A stretch of DNA of 25,800 nt, taken from contig CAJUPT010000007.1 of NCBI GenBank assembly GCA_910588405.1, positions 1 to 25,800 of the forward strand, given 5' to 3'. Of the stretch, positions 15,626-22,970 are shown in pieces. The first letter of the stretch is position 1. Each line of letters opens with the position of its first letter. This DNA comes from an uncultured Lachnospiraceae bacterium. GTDB taxonomy: Bacteria; Bacillota; Clostridia; Lachnospirales; Lachnospiraceae. The translations under genes were made by a program, and so were the position numbers. The notes under the pieces were generated by a model that searched no databases, had not been told where the DNA came from, and was given only the letters and a program-made list of their open reading frames with translations.

Positions 15626-18047
15626 TAATAATCCCTCTTACAATATTCATACTTTCCTCATCTGTAAACATATGTAAGCTATGTGCAATATAAGAAACAT
15701 GTCCTATTTCCACATTAACTGACTTATCAGTCATTTGATTAGCAATTTCTTTGGTAATATTTTCCGCAAACTTGACAGAGGCATACATACTTAATGGTAA
15801 ACCAACAATCGCTTCAACTGTCCTCCATGTGTAACTATAATCAATCACAATTTTTCTTTCTATGAAACGTGGTGCAAGCCAAATTGCAACTAAACCTAAA
15901 GGCGAATAACCTCCTTGACTTTGAATTTCATTTTGTACAACCAATATCGCACGGCGTGTTGCATATTTTTTCTCTCCACTAATAGCCAATGTAACATGCT
16001 TTATCATCTCATCTAATTGGTTATTTTTATCTAATCTCTTTCTAAACAATCCACTTTTATTAATAAAAATATTTTCATAGTAATTATTTAGCATATCTAC
16101 GTCATAAAAATAATATTCGGGTATTTTTTCATTTCTTGGGGTTTCTAATAATATTTTAAAATCTGTCAATTCTAACAATCGCCTTCCAGCTTGATCTGTT
16201 ATCTCATTCTTAGTATCTAATTTGTTTCTCAGGATTTCAAGCGCTATTGGAAAAGCATGCGCTATCGTATCCGTTCTACAACCATCTGTTATTTCTAATT
16301 GTAATTCATCATATGGAAAGACTCTGACCATAAATCGTTTTTTTTCGTTAGAACTTATTTTCTCTATTTGTTTACATTTATTTATATCTTTATGAATATC
16401 ATAAAGATGATTTATCAATTCCTCTTCATCCAAATATGTCTGAACATTGCCTCCACATCGTTCTTTAAATTTCAAAACATCTCCTTCTGGTTTATATGTT
16501 TTCTTAGATATATAACGAATTTTTTCATCATCCCACTCGCTAATAGTGTTTAAAAAATCCATAACATTTTTTATATTTTGCACATCTCCATAAATTACGA
16601 TATCATCAAAATTGGGATTATCATTCACACTATTTATTAATGCTGACAATGTTGCCGCCCAAAAATCCGGCAATCCTCCACCAAGATATGGCCTGGCATC
16701 TACTCGTACTATCTTGTAAAAAATATCTTCTGGAACTTTCAATTTAGTTGTATATCCAGCCTGAACCAACACCGTTTTTCTAGTCTCAACATTTTGTTTT
16801 ATTTTACAATGCATTTCTCGTTCCCAATGCAATTCTCCTTGTATACTTTCATGATCAAAATATAATATTTCCTCATTATCCAAAGATATCCTCAACTCAC
16901 CAGTTTTTACATGAAATACGATTTTATTTTCATCAAAGTTTTTATTTCTTAACATGCCATGCAAAGTAGCCAAACCAATATCAATAAAAGCAATATCAAC
17001 CTTTGTATCCCATTTTTCATCATAAATTGTTCCACGAAGTTGATTGCTATATTGTGGATTTATCCAGTTTAAATACTCCGCTATTTCGAGTTGAATATTC
17101 TTTCCTAATGAAATTACTGAAACAAAACTTGTAATATAATCTAAATATATATTATGAAAAACTTGACTATTATATATATTTCCCAGAATCCGTAGCATTC
17201 CAACTTTTAACATGTTATCACCATAAGATGAAAAATTATTATTCTTATTTATCCTAATCGAATTTCTCTGTTTTGCACCATTTCTTTCTTTCGGATGATA
17301 TGTATCTTCCGCTTTACCTCTTAATACATAAAAATCCAATTGTTTTTCGGAGTCAATAATCCAAACGCCTATTGCCATAGATAAATTAATTTTTTTAATA
17401 TTAGAAAAACTATGTTCCCTCACAGCTTTGTAAATGACATACAATAGCTCTGTAATCTCCGTATAATTATTAAATTTCAATAATAAATCAAATTCATCAC
17501 CACTTTGATGAATTAATACACCCTTCCCATCTACCTCTCTAAAAATAACCCTTGAAAACTCTGCTATTACCTCACTGCCAGTTGAATGGCCATATTCAGA
17601 ATTTACTTCTTTAAAATTATCCAAATCCATCATAACAACTGCAATAGAATCTCCTGCCTTTTGCCATTCCTTTATTGTATTATCACATTTACGAATAAAA
17701 TTCTCTCTATCTGTTGCAGGTAATCCGCATGTTGAATCACAATATTCTTTATTCCAATAGCATTCAAACAGTTTTTCACATTCATCCACATCTAATTCGC
17801 CATTTTCTTGCCATACATTAACGCGTACCCTATAGCCGCCTTCTAATTCATACTCTTTTGATATTTTTTCCTTATCTTTACCGCATAATCCATATAAAAA
17901 CTCCGTTCCATCTTTATCTTTTAAAATATATTGCACTTTAACCGTATCCTGAAATTCATTGTTTAAATAAAATTCAAGAGTATTTCTAAATTCCTCACCT
18001 GTAATAAGTTCTTTCTCCATCTTTTCAAAAATATTGTTCAGCATCAT
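15609..18047 (-). CDS. GGDEF nucleotide-cyclase domain fused to thymidylate-synthase-like domain
   Basis: An 812-residue protein. After a 100-residue N-terminal domain there is a full GGDEF-type palm domain (about 105-265): GLPATDRENF, the metal-binding MMDLDNFKEVN (Asp141), the active-site variant QSGDEF (181-186) and a terminal LRGKAEDTYHPKERNGAKQR block. Residues 275-580 are unassigned. Residues about 585-800 align with thymidylate synthase: RLDKNNQLDEMIKHV, ATRRAIL (696-702, phosphate-binding arginines), YTWRTVEAIVGLPLSMYAS (739-757, matching RSND-x-GLPFN) and SYIAHSLHMF (785-794, matching GDAHIY). The nucleophile motif PC reads SPLGLV (715-720), so the catalytic cysteine is absent. Start: ATG 16 bases after the HAD stop, with AAGGGG. 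Likely role (inference): synthesise a nucleotide messenger when the TS-like domain binds a pyrimidine nucleotide. Confidence 0.88.
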   Translation of the reverse strand: MMLNNIFEKMEKELITGEEFRNTLEFYLNNEFQDTVKVQYILKDKDGTEFLYGLCGKDKEKISKEYELEGGYRVRVNVWQENGELDVDECEKLFECYWNKEYCDSTCGLPATDRENFIRKCDNTIKEWQKAGDSIAVVMMDLDNFKEVNSEYGHSTGSEVIAEFSRVIFREVDGKGVLIHQSGDEFDLLLKFNNYTEITELLYVIYKAVREHSFSNIKKINLSMAIGVWIIDSEKQLDFYVLRGKAEDTYHPKERNGAKQRNSIRINKNNNFSSYGDNMLKVGMLRILGNIYNSQVFHNIYLDYITSFVSVISLGKNIQLEIAEYLNWINPQYSNQLRGTIYDEKWDTKVDIAFIDIGLATLHGMLRNKNFDENKIVFHVKTGELRISLDNEEILYFDHESIQGELHWEREMHCKIKQNVETRKTVLVQAGYTTKLKVPEDIFYKIVRVDARPYLGGGLPDFWAATLSALINSVNDNPNFDDIVIYGDVQNIKNVMDFLNTISEWDDEKIRYISKKTYKPEGDVLKFKERCGGNVQTYLDEEELINHLYDIHKDINKCKQIEKISSNEKKRFMVRVFPYDELQLEITDGCRTDTIAHAFPIALEILRNKLDTKNEITDQAGRRLLELTDFKILLETPRNEKIPEYYFYDVDMLNNYYENIFINKSGLFRKRLDKNNQLDEMIKHVTLAISGEKKYATRRAILVVQNEIQSQGGYSPLGLVAIWLAPRFIERKIVIDYSYTWRTVEAIVGLPLSMYASVKFAENITKEIANQMTDKSVNVEIGHVSYIAHSLHMFTDEESMNIVRGIINEVSV

Positions 18048-18063
18048 TTGTTTTTACCCCTTA

Positions 18064-18975
18064 TTATCTACAATACTTTTTAGCTGTTTTTAATACGTTT
18101 AACATATCCAAAAAACCGTTTGCACTTTCATTTTCACAAATATAATTAGCCATTTCAATTGCAACAGCAGAAGAATTTGCAACAGCAACACTTATATCAG
18201 CATATTTAAATAACTCTTCATCATTATCATTATCACCAATAGCCAAAATTTTATTTGCTTGGTATTTATTTTGATTTTTTAACATTTCAAATATAATACT
18301 TTTATTTAACCCATTTGCTTTTATTTCTATATATCCATTTCCGCTATCGGTAAAAGAAATCCGATCATTATTTTCGAGATTTTCTAATATTTTTTTTATT
18401 TCCTTATTACTTAATCCTTTTTTACTAATCAATATTGAAATAACTGGGATATCCTCTATTTCAGAAATCCCTATTTTCTCAACTCTCATTCCATTTACAT
18501 CATATCCATAGTTTTCCATTTCAATACAATATACTTTCTCAATAACAAAATTTTCTTTTTTTTCTTCAAAAATATTGAGTCTAATTTCAAAGGTATATAT
18601 ATATATAAGCCTGGTAATAAGTAATAGATCATGTAATAATCTTTTCACATCATTACAATCAATAATCCTTTTATATAAAACATTTTCTGTTCCAAATTCC
18701 ATTACTACACCACCATTATATAATGCTATAGGCATACCAGTCTTTATTTCCAAATCTTGCAACAACATTTTCGTCCCATAAAAGTTCCTACCTGTCGCAA
18801 CCGTTATTTGTACCTTCTGCTGTCTTAAATTTTTTATCTTATTTTTAATTTGTTTTATTATAGAATCAGAACCCGATATAAGTGTCCCATCAATATCTGA
18901 TATTATAAAATCCACGTCAACAAAAGGAAAATATTCTTCTAGTTTACTATTAGGACCTGGTAATACTTTTATCAT
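18064..18975 (-). CDS. Cof-type HAD phosphatase
   Basis: A 303-residue haloacid-dehalogenase hydrolase. Motif I is DIDGT (27-31) with both aspartates, motif II VATGRN (59-64), motif III the lysine of NKSIIFE (near 225), and motif IV AIGDNDNDEELF (245-256). The large C2-type cap between motifs II and III places it in the Cof/sugar-phosphatase subgroup, which dephosphorylates small molecules. A short N-terminal extension precedes motif I. Its ATG overlaps the preceding methyltransferase stop (ATGATAA), and the GGDEF-TS gene follows after 16 bases. In this context a nucleotide or messenger phosphatase is plausible but not shown. A (TA)7 tract at 18594-18607 lies within the coding region. Confidence 0.9.
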   Translation of the reverse strand: MIKVLPGPNSKLEEYFPFVDVDFIISDIDGTLISGSDSIIKQIKNKIKNLRQQKVQITVATGRNFYGTKMLLQDLEIKTGMPIALYNGGVVMEFGTENVLYKRIIDCNDVKRLLHDLLLITRLIYIYTFEIRLNIFEEKKENFVIEKVYCIEMENYGYDVNGMRVEKIGISEIEDIPVISILISKKGLSNKEIKKILENLENNDRISFTDSGNGYIEIKANGLNKSIIFEMLKNQNKYQANKILAIGDNDNDEELFKYADISVAVANSSAVAIEMANYICENESANGFLDMLNVLKTAKKYCR

Positions 18976-19967
18976 CTTATCACCCTCAATATATGATGTC
19001 TACATTTTTCTTTATTTGAAACCGTATTATATCCCTTGCAATCAAAATAGAATTCATCAACTTTTCCTTTCGCCCCCATAATTTCCCTTGCATCATTTAT
19101 TTTTATTATTCCATTATCTGTATAATGAAAAATTATACATTTTGCACTAGTATTGTCAATCAACATTTGAAAATTTTCTGTGGCTTCAGCTTTTTTATTA
19201 TATGGGGAATCTATTAAATTCTCCACATAAACCCCTGACTTTCCAATTGGGATAGGTTTAATGCCTTTTGCTATATTCTCTGGCAAATGATAATATCTTC
19301 CGTAATTACGTTCATTATAAGGTGGATCTAAATATAATATATCACAATTATTTCTTTTCACTAGCCGCTCAGCATCTATTAAATACGAATGGCATTCTTT
19401 CTTACTTTCATAAGGTTGAATTAATTTAAAACTAAATGAATTTTTTGCTTTACGATAAAATTCTTTTAAAAAAGCATAATAAGTACCTGCTGTATTTGCC
19501 ACTTTATCAAATGACTGTATTAATGATGCAATAATAACTTTATATTCTTTATCTTGTAATAAATTTTGGCATCTCCATGTTTGTATACAATCAATACATG
19601 CCTGTATACGTTTAGCATTTTCTTCCGTAAAAAATTTTCGTTTCCTCGCATATTCTTCAACCAACCAACCATCGCGTTTGGATAGTGTATTTAAATAATA
19701 CTCAATTTCATTATTAGTTTTCACAGAAAGTGTTTCTTTTACTTTTTTATAATCTATTTCACCATTATTTTCGATTGTAGCTAATTGGAAACAATGAGCA
19801 AAATATAAAATATCACCTGCAATAACCTCAAATCCTTTTTTTTTCATAAAATTACCTACGGTTCCTATACCTCCAAAAGGATCACAAAACACTCCCTCTT
19901 TCTTATATTCTTCAACAATATTGCCTATTTCACCCAATAACAATGTTTTAGATCCTAGATATCTCAT
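18972..19967 (-). CDS. D12-class (Dam-like) DNA adenine methyltransferase
   Basis: A 331-residue protein matching the D12 N6-adenine methyltransferase family. The N-terminal RYLGSKTLL (2-10) and VFCDPFGGIGTVG (26-38) form the SAM pocket, the intact catalytic motif ILYLDPPY lies at 210-217, and ERNYGRYYHLPENIAKG is the usual family block. No partner restriction enzyme is visible in the operon. It starts 4 bases after the patatin stop, with GAGGG eight bases before the ATG, and ends overlapping the HAD start. The target sequence cannot be predicted. It shares the 'Y-RYYH--E' block with the larger DAPY protein at 13135-14919 but is otherwise different. Confidence 0.92.
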   Translation of the reverse strand: MRYLGSKTLLLGEIGNIVEEYKKEGVFCDPFGGIGTVGNFMKKKGFEVIAGDILYFAHCFQLATIENNGEIDYKKVKETLSVKTNNEIEYYLNTLSKRDGWLVEEYARKRKFFTEENAKRIQACIDCIQTWRCQNLLQDKEYKVIIASLIQSFDKVANTAGTYYAFLKEFYRKAKNSFSFKLIQPYESKKECHSYLIDAERLVKRNNCDILYLDPPYNERNYGRYYHLPENIAKGIKPIPIGKSGVYVENLIDSPYNKKAEATENFQMLIDNTSAKCIIFHYTDNGIIKINDAREIMGAKGKVDEFYFDCKGYNTVSNKEKCRHHILRVIR

Positions 19968-19971
19968 TCGC

Positions 19972-20892
19972 TCAACCCTCTATATTATACAATAACATTT
20001 TCTCGATTTTTTCTTTCAAAAAAATTGTTTTAATCTGAGAAATACTAATCATTGCTTGATTATCCCCATAATTTTTCAACTCACGCATTCCACTATATGT
20101 AGCATTATCTAATGCAAATTGTTTTTTTACCTCTTGATTGATTCTTACATATTGACCTTTGGGAAGTAATATACTACAAATATTATGAGCATATTGACTT
20201 TCTGCGCTCATAAAACTTTTTTGTATTTTCAAAGCATCTACCAACCCCATGTGTTCACCGCCCGTATTATGTCCCAATTCATTCACGCCCCCAACACTCA
20301 ACATAGAAATTTCATTCGCAGACCAAGCACAACGAGTTAATCCTTCAACAAGAGCTATTAATGAAGGATTGTTAGCCCCGACGCCTCCATCAATATATCT
20401 ACCACCTTGCATTCTATAGGGACTAAAATATAATGGAGCCGCAGTTGTAGCTAATATACAATCCACAAGTTTTATATTTTTATCAAAAAACAAATCGTCT
20501 GCATGTGGCGTTTTAAATACCCTAACTTTATCATTTTCTATATTATATGCCGGAATAACTAATCTCGTTTTACAATCCTTTATACATGCATCCTGGAAAA
20601 CATCTTCTAATACTTTTTTAAGTGGCTCCGTTTTATATTTTGTTTTTAGAATTGGCCAACCTTTTCTTTTTGGAAAAATTTTATTCCCATTCTGTAAATA
20701 TAGATTTAATATATCTTTTGCAGGAATTCCATATGCCAAAGCGGCAGCAATAATTCCACCCGTTGAAGTACCTGCAATCAAATCAAAGTACTCATGTATC
20801 GCAATTTGACATTTTTCCTCAATCTGCGTTAAAAAACTCGCAGAAAAAACACCTTTAATCCCACCACCATCGATGCTTAATATTTTTTTCAT
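19972..20892 (-). CDS. CapV-like patatin phospholipase, candidate membrane-degrading effector
   Basis: A 306-residue patatin-like phospholipase, beginning MKKILSIDGGGIKGVFSASF with the oxyanion-hole GGGIKG (9-14). The nucleophile elbow is GTSTG (Ser43), followed by GIIAAALAYGI, and the partner aspartate is DGG (Asp168) in YIDGGVGANNP. The N-terminal half is very like CBASS CapV effectors, which degrade membrane phospholipid when bound by a cyclic nucleotide; that comparison is from memory. No signal peptide or membrane helix is present, consistent with a soluble, ligand-gated enzyme. It is the first gene of the operon, with AAAGGAGG just upstream of the ATG. Expected output: loss of membrane integrity and abortive infection (inference). 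Confidence 0.92.
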   Translation of the reverse strand: MKKILSIDGGGIKGVFSASFLTQIEEKCQIAIHEYFDLIAGTSTGGIIAAALAYGIPAKDILNLYLQNGNKIFPKRKGWPILKTKYKTEPLKKVLEDVFQDACIKDCKTRLVIPAYNIENDKVRVFKTPHADDLFFDKNIKLVDCILATTAAPLYFSPYRMQGGRYIDGGVGANNPSLIALVEGLTRCAWSANEISMLSVGGVNELGHNTGGEHMGLVDALKIQKSFMSAESQYAHNICSILLPKGQYVRINQEVKKQFALDNATYSGMRELKNYGDNQAMISISQIKTIFLKEKIEKMLLYNIEG

Positions 20893-21235
20893 TTATCCTC
20901 CTTTGTCTACAATTAATATTTCGACCTTTATATTTTAATATATAAGCCAGCTTAATGCTATATAATTTTTCTATATAAAAAACACTTTTTGTAAATATTG
21001 CACTATTAATCAGTACAATACAATACAACTATCATAGTAAGTTTACCATGAATATTGCAACTCAACAAGCATAATTTAATTCATTTTCATTATTCCATGG
21101 CATAATGTTACTAACATCTAATTTAGTCATATTTTATCTCACAAAACAACAATAATCCACAAATTTGACATTAATTCATTTACTATCTTTTACGTTTTTC
21201 TCTCCTTAATTTAATATAAACTATCTTTATCACCA
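20893..21235 (-). promoter_or_regulatory. AT-rich intergenic region carrying the operon promoter
   Basis: No gene is visible. A weak minus-strand promoter candidate lies close to the patatin gene: TATAAA (20927-20932) with TTAAGC 17 bases upstream (20950-20955), giving a leader of about 28 bases that includes AAAGGAGG. The -35 match is poor, so this is tentative. The region also marks the change from AT-rich cargo to GC-rich element backbone. Confidence 0.35.
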
Positions 21236-21266
21236 CGTGGCCCCGGAATCCCTCCCGGAGCCACAT
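21236..21266 (-). terminator. GC-rich hairpin downstream of the sigma/HTH pair
   Basis: GTGGCTCCGGGA pairs with TTCCGGGGCCAC on the minus strand around a short loop. It lies about 10 bases after the small HTH gene stop. There is no good U tract after it, so it may stop transcription poorly or protect the mRNA end. Confidence 0.45.
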
Positions 21267-21275
21267 TCCTTCCTC

Positions 21276-21467
21276 TCACATCCCAAACTTCGATATATTC
21301 AGCGCCACATGTATCATAATATACTGCCTCAAATCCTCATCCAGCTGCCCATTCCTCATGCTGTACTTATTAATCATCGGCATATACATCCGCAGCAGTT
21401 CCTCCAGATCCTCATGGATGCCTGCCACAGCGCCCTTCAGCACTTCACGAAATTCCCTCTCATCCAA
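21276..21467 (-). CDS. Small Tn916-type helix-turn-helix protein
   Basis: About 63 residues: LDEREFREVLKGAVAGIHED, then LEELLRMYMPMINKYSMRNG, ending ALNISKFGM. It resembles the small HTH_16-type proteins that accompany sigma-like regulators in Tn916-family elements, where the pair controls conjugation genes; this is from memory. The best start is a TTG at 21467, which has GGGGGA seven bases upstream and overlaps the end of the sigma-like gene. A TTG at 21488 would add seven residues but has no ribosome site. Translational coupling to the upstream gene is likely. Confidence 0.7.
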   Translation of the reverse strand: MDEREFREVLKGAVAGIHEDLEELLRMYMPMINKYSMRNGQLDEDLRQYIMIHVALNISKFGM

Positions 21468-21882
21468 AGCTTTCTCCCCCTTTCCCAAGCGCCAGGCGCA
21501 TCTTTTTCAAAGCCAGCGACCTCTGGTTATATACATGCTGCACGGAACAGTTCAATTCTGCAGCTATCTCACAGGGCTTCTTTTCCTCTACAAACAGCAT
21601 AAGCAAAATCCGCTGCCTTGCGAGTGACAGCTCCGTAAACGCCTTCCCCAGTTTTTCCTCCTCAAACCAGATTTCATCCTTCCCTGACAAATCCCGGATA
21701 CATCCTTCCTCGAATCCCGGGCAGCATAGACATTCTTCCGCCACCTCATCAATGGGGACTGTCTCCACTTTCTCCCTGTTCTTATAAAGATAATTCAATT
21801 TCGCCCTGTAAACCAATGTTTCAAGCCATTTCGTAAATCTTGCCCGCAGCTCATCACGCGCGGAATCCTGCTGGTGATTCAT
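21460..21882 (-). CDS. Sigma-70-like regulator of a conjugative element
   Basis: A 140-residue sigma-factor-like protein. Residues about 80-130 form a sigma region 4 helix-turn-helix (LARQRILLMLFVEEKKPCEI then AAELNCSVQHVYNQRSLALK), while the N-terminal half has a short region-2-like stretch (FTKWLETLVYRAKLNYLYKN). Such truncated sigma-like proteins are found in the regulatory modules of Tn916/Tn1549-type conjugative transposons, where they switch on transfer genes. A strong AAAGGAGG lies six bases before the ATG. The overlapping small HTH gene downstream is its usual partner. It is GC-rich compared with the operon to its left. Confidence 0.85.
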   Translation of the reverse strand: MNHQQDSARDELRARFTKWLETLVYRAKLNYLYKNREKVETVPIDEVAEECLCCPGFEEGCIRDLSGKDEIWFEEEKLGKAFTELSLARQRILLMLFVEEKKPCEIAAELNCSVQHVYNQRSLALKKMRLALGKGGESFG

Positions 21883-22412
21883 TTTGTGCCTCCTTTACGC
21901 AGACACGCCACCAGGGCAGGATTCAGACATACCATGATGGCATGCCTGAATGAATATTGTTTCTTTGCTACCTTACATCACATGGAACTCTTATCTCAAA
22001 ACAACGGAATCACCCCCTTTTTGTAAGTAAGAAGCCCCAGGTATCCGGCCCACGCAGCATTCGTTAAATGCTTATGCAGGCGTCACCCGGAACACTGCCC
22101 ATGAAATATAGAAATCCGGTCAAATGCGCCACCGCGCAAAGTACGCTTATGATATGACATATTTTTCCGGATATTTCGCAACAAAAAACGACCATACCGT
22201 GCTTATTTGCACAGTACAGCCGTTCTTCAAAGCATAAATGACTGACTCAGCCGGCCCGGACTGCCAGCGCTGACTAAGGATACGGTTATGTATCCCGTTC
22301 CGCCTGGTTCCGGCGGACATATAATAAGTTTACCGTACCGTAAGGACTTCCATCTTCCCGGTACGGACTGCCGCGCGGCCGCTCCCTGAAAGGACAGCCG
22401 CAAAATAAGGGC
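21883..22412. other. 530-bp non-coding, hairpin-rich region
   Basis: There is no convincing gene, but several inverted repeats follow one another: 21922-21950 (14-bp arms, two mismatches), TGCGC/GCGCA (22125-22138), GGATA/TATCC (about 22278-22295), CCGCC/GGCGG (22300-22316) and CCGTACCG/CGGTACGG (22333-22366). It separates the XRE gene from the sigma-like gene on the same strand, so it contains the leader of the latter. The structure could reflect a regulatory RNA, regulator sites or a transfer origin. Confidence 0.5.
21922..21950. promoter_or_regulatory. 29-bp operator-like palindrome upstream of the sigma-like gene
   Basis: TTCAGACATACCAT, one central base, then ATGGCATGCCTGAA: two 14-bp arms that match at 12 positions. 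It lies 40 bases upstream of the sigma-like start codon, a suitable place for a repressor site or a leader hairpin. Confidence 0.5.
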
Positions 22413-22748
22413 CTACCCGCCGAACCTTTCCAGGGAATCCAGATAGCTCATAACACTCTCACAGGCCTGGAGTTTTTTCCTGTGCGGATACTTTCCAATA
22501 CGCTCCGCGATCTCCTGCAGGTAAACTTTTTCCGGATTCTCGTAATCCGCCCTGAGCAGCTGGTCCACCGTCACGGAGAGCGCATTGGAAATCCTCACCG
22601 CCATCTCCAGGCTGGGAACCCCCCTGGCATTCTCGATCTGGCCGATATGGCTGCTGCTGCACCCGCATATCTCCGCCAGGTCCTCCTGACGCATTCCGAG
22701 CGTCATACGGTACTTCCTGATGTTGCTGCCTAAAACCATGTAGTCCAA
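22413..22748 (-). CDS. XRE-family transcriptional regulator
   Basis: A 111-residue protein with a classic N-terminal XRE/Cro helix-turn-helix: LGSNIRKYRMTLGMRQEDLA, then EICGCSSSHIGQIENARGVP and SLEMAVRISNALSVTVDQLL. The C-terminal 40 residues are helical and probably dimerise. The start is either the TTG at 22748, with AAGGAG just upstream, or the ATG three codons later. A 12-bp inverted repeat at 22790-22824 overlaps its likely -35 box, suggesting autoregulation. In conjugative elements such regulators repress excision and transfer functions. Confidence 0.9.
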   Translation of the reverse strand: MDYMVLGSNIRKYRMTLGMRQEDLAEICGCSSSHIGQIENARGVPSLEMAVRISNALSVTVDQLLRADYENPEKVYLQEIAERIGKYPHRKKLQACESVMSYLDSLERFGG

Positions 22749-22771
22749 TTCTCATTCTCTCCTTGCGCCTA

Positions 22772-22824
22772 TAATATTGTAATCCAATTTATAGTGGAAT
22801 TGAAGAAACCATAATTCCGCTATA
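22772..22824 (-). promoter_or_regulatory. XRE gene promoter with overlapping operator
   Basis: On the minus strand TTCCAC and TATTAT (22772-22777) form a -35/-10 pair 17 bases apart. TATAGTGGAATT (22790-22801) and AATTCCGCTATA (22813-22824) are inverted repeats matching at 11 of 12 positions; their centres are 23 bp apart, about two helical turns. The inner half overlaps the -35. This is the layout of an autorepressed XRE gene. Confidence 0.5.
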
Positions 22825-22970
22825 CGCACCAGAAGTGTGATCTGCCGTATTTTTTTTGTATTTTTCCATATTATCCGTCTTTTTTACGGCAAAAACGCTT
22901 CAATACACTAAACGCAGGAACTGATGTTATATTACCGTTTTCCAGCAAACTTAATAATATATTCACAAAA

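Noticed and set aside
18594..18607. (TA)7 repeat inside the HAD coding sequence as a phase-variation switch.
   Set aside because: The tract is short, lies in generally AT-rich DNA and simply encodes alternating Tyr/Ile; nothing else points to slippage control.
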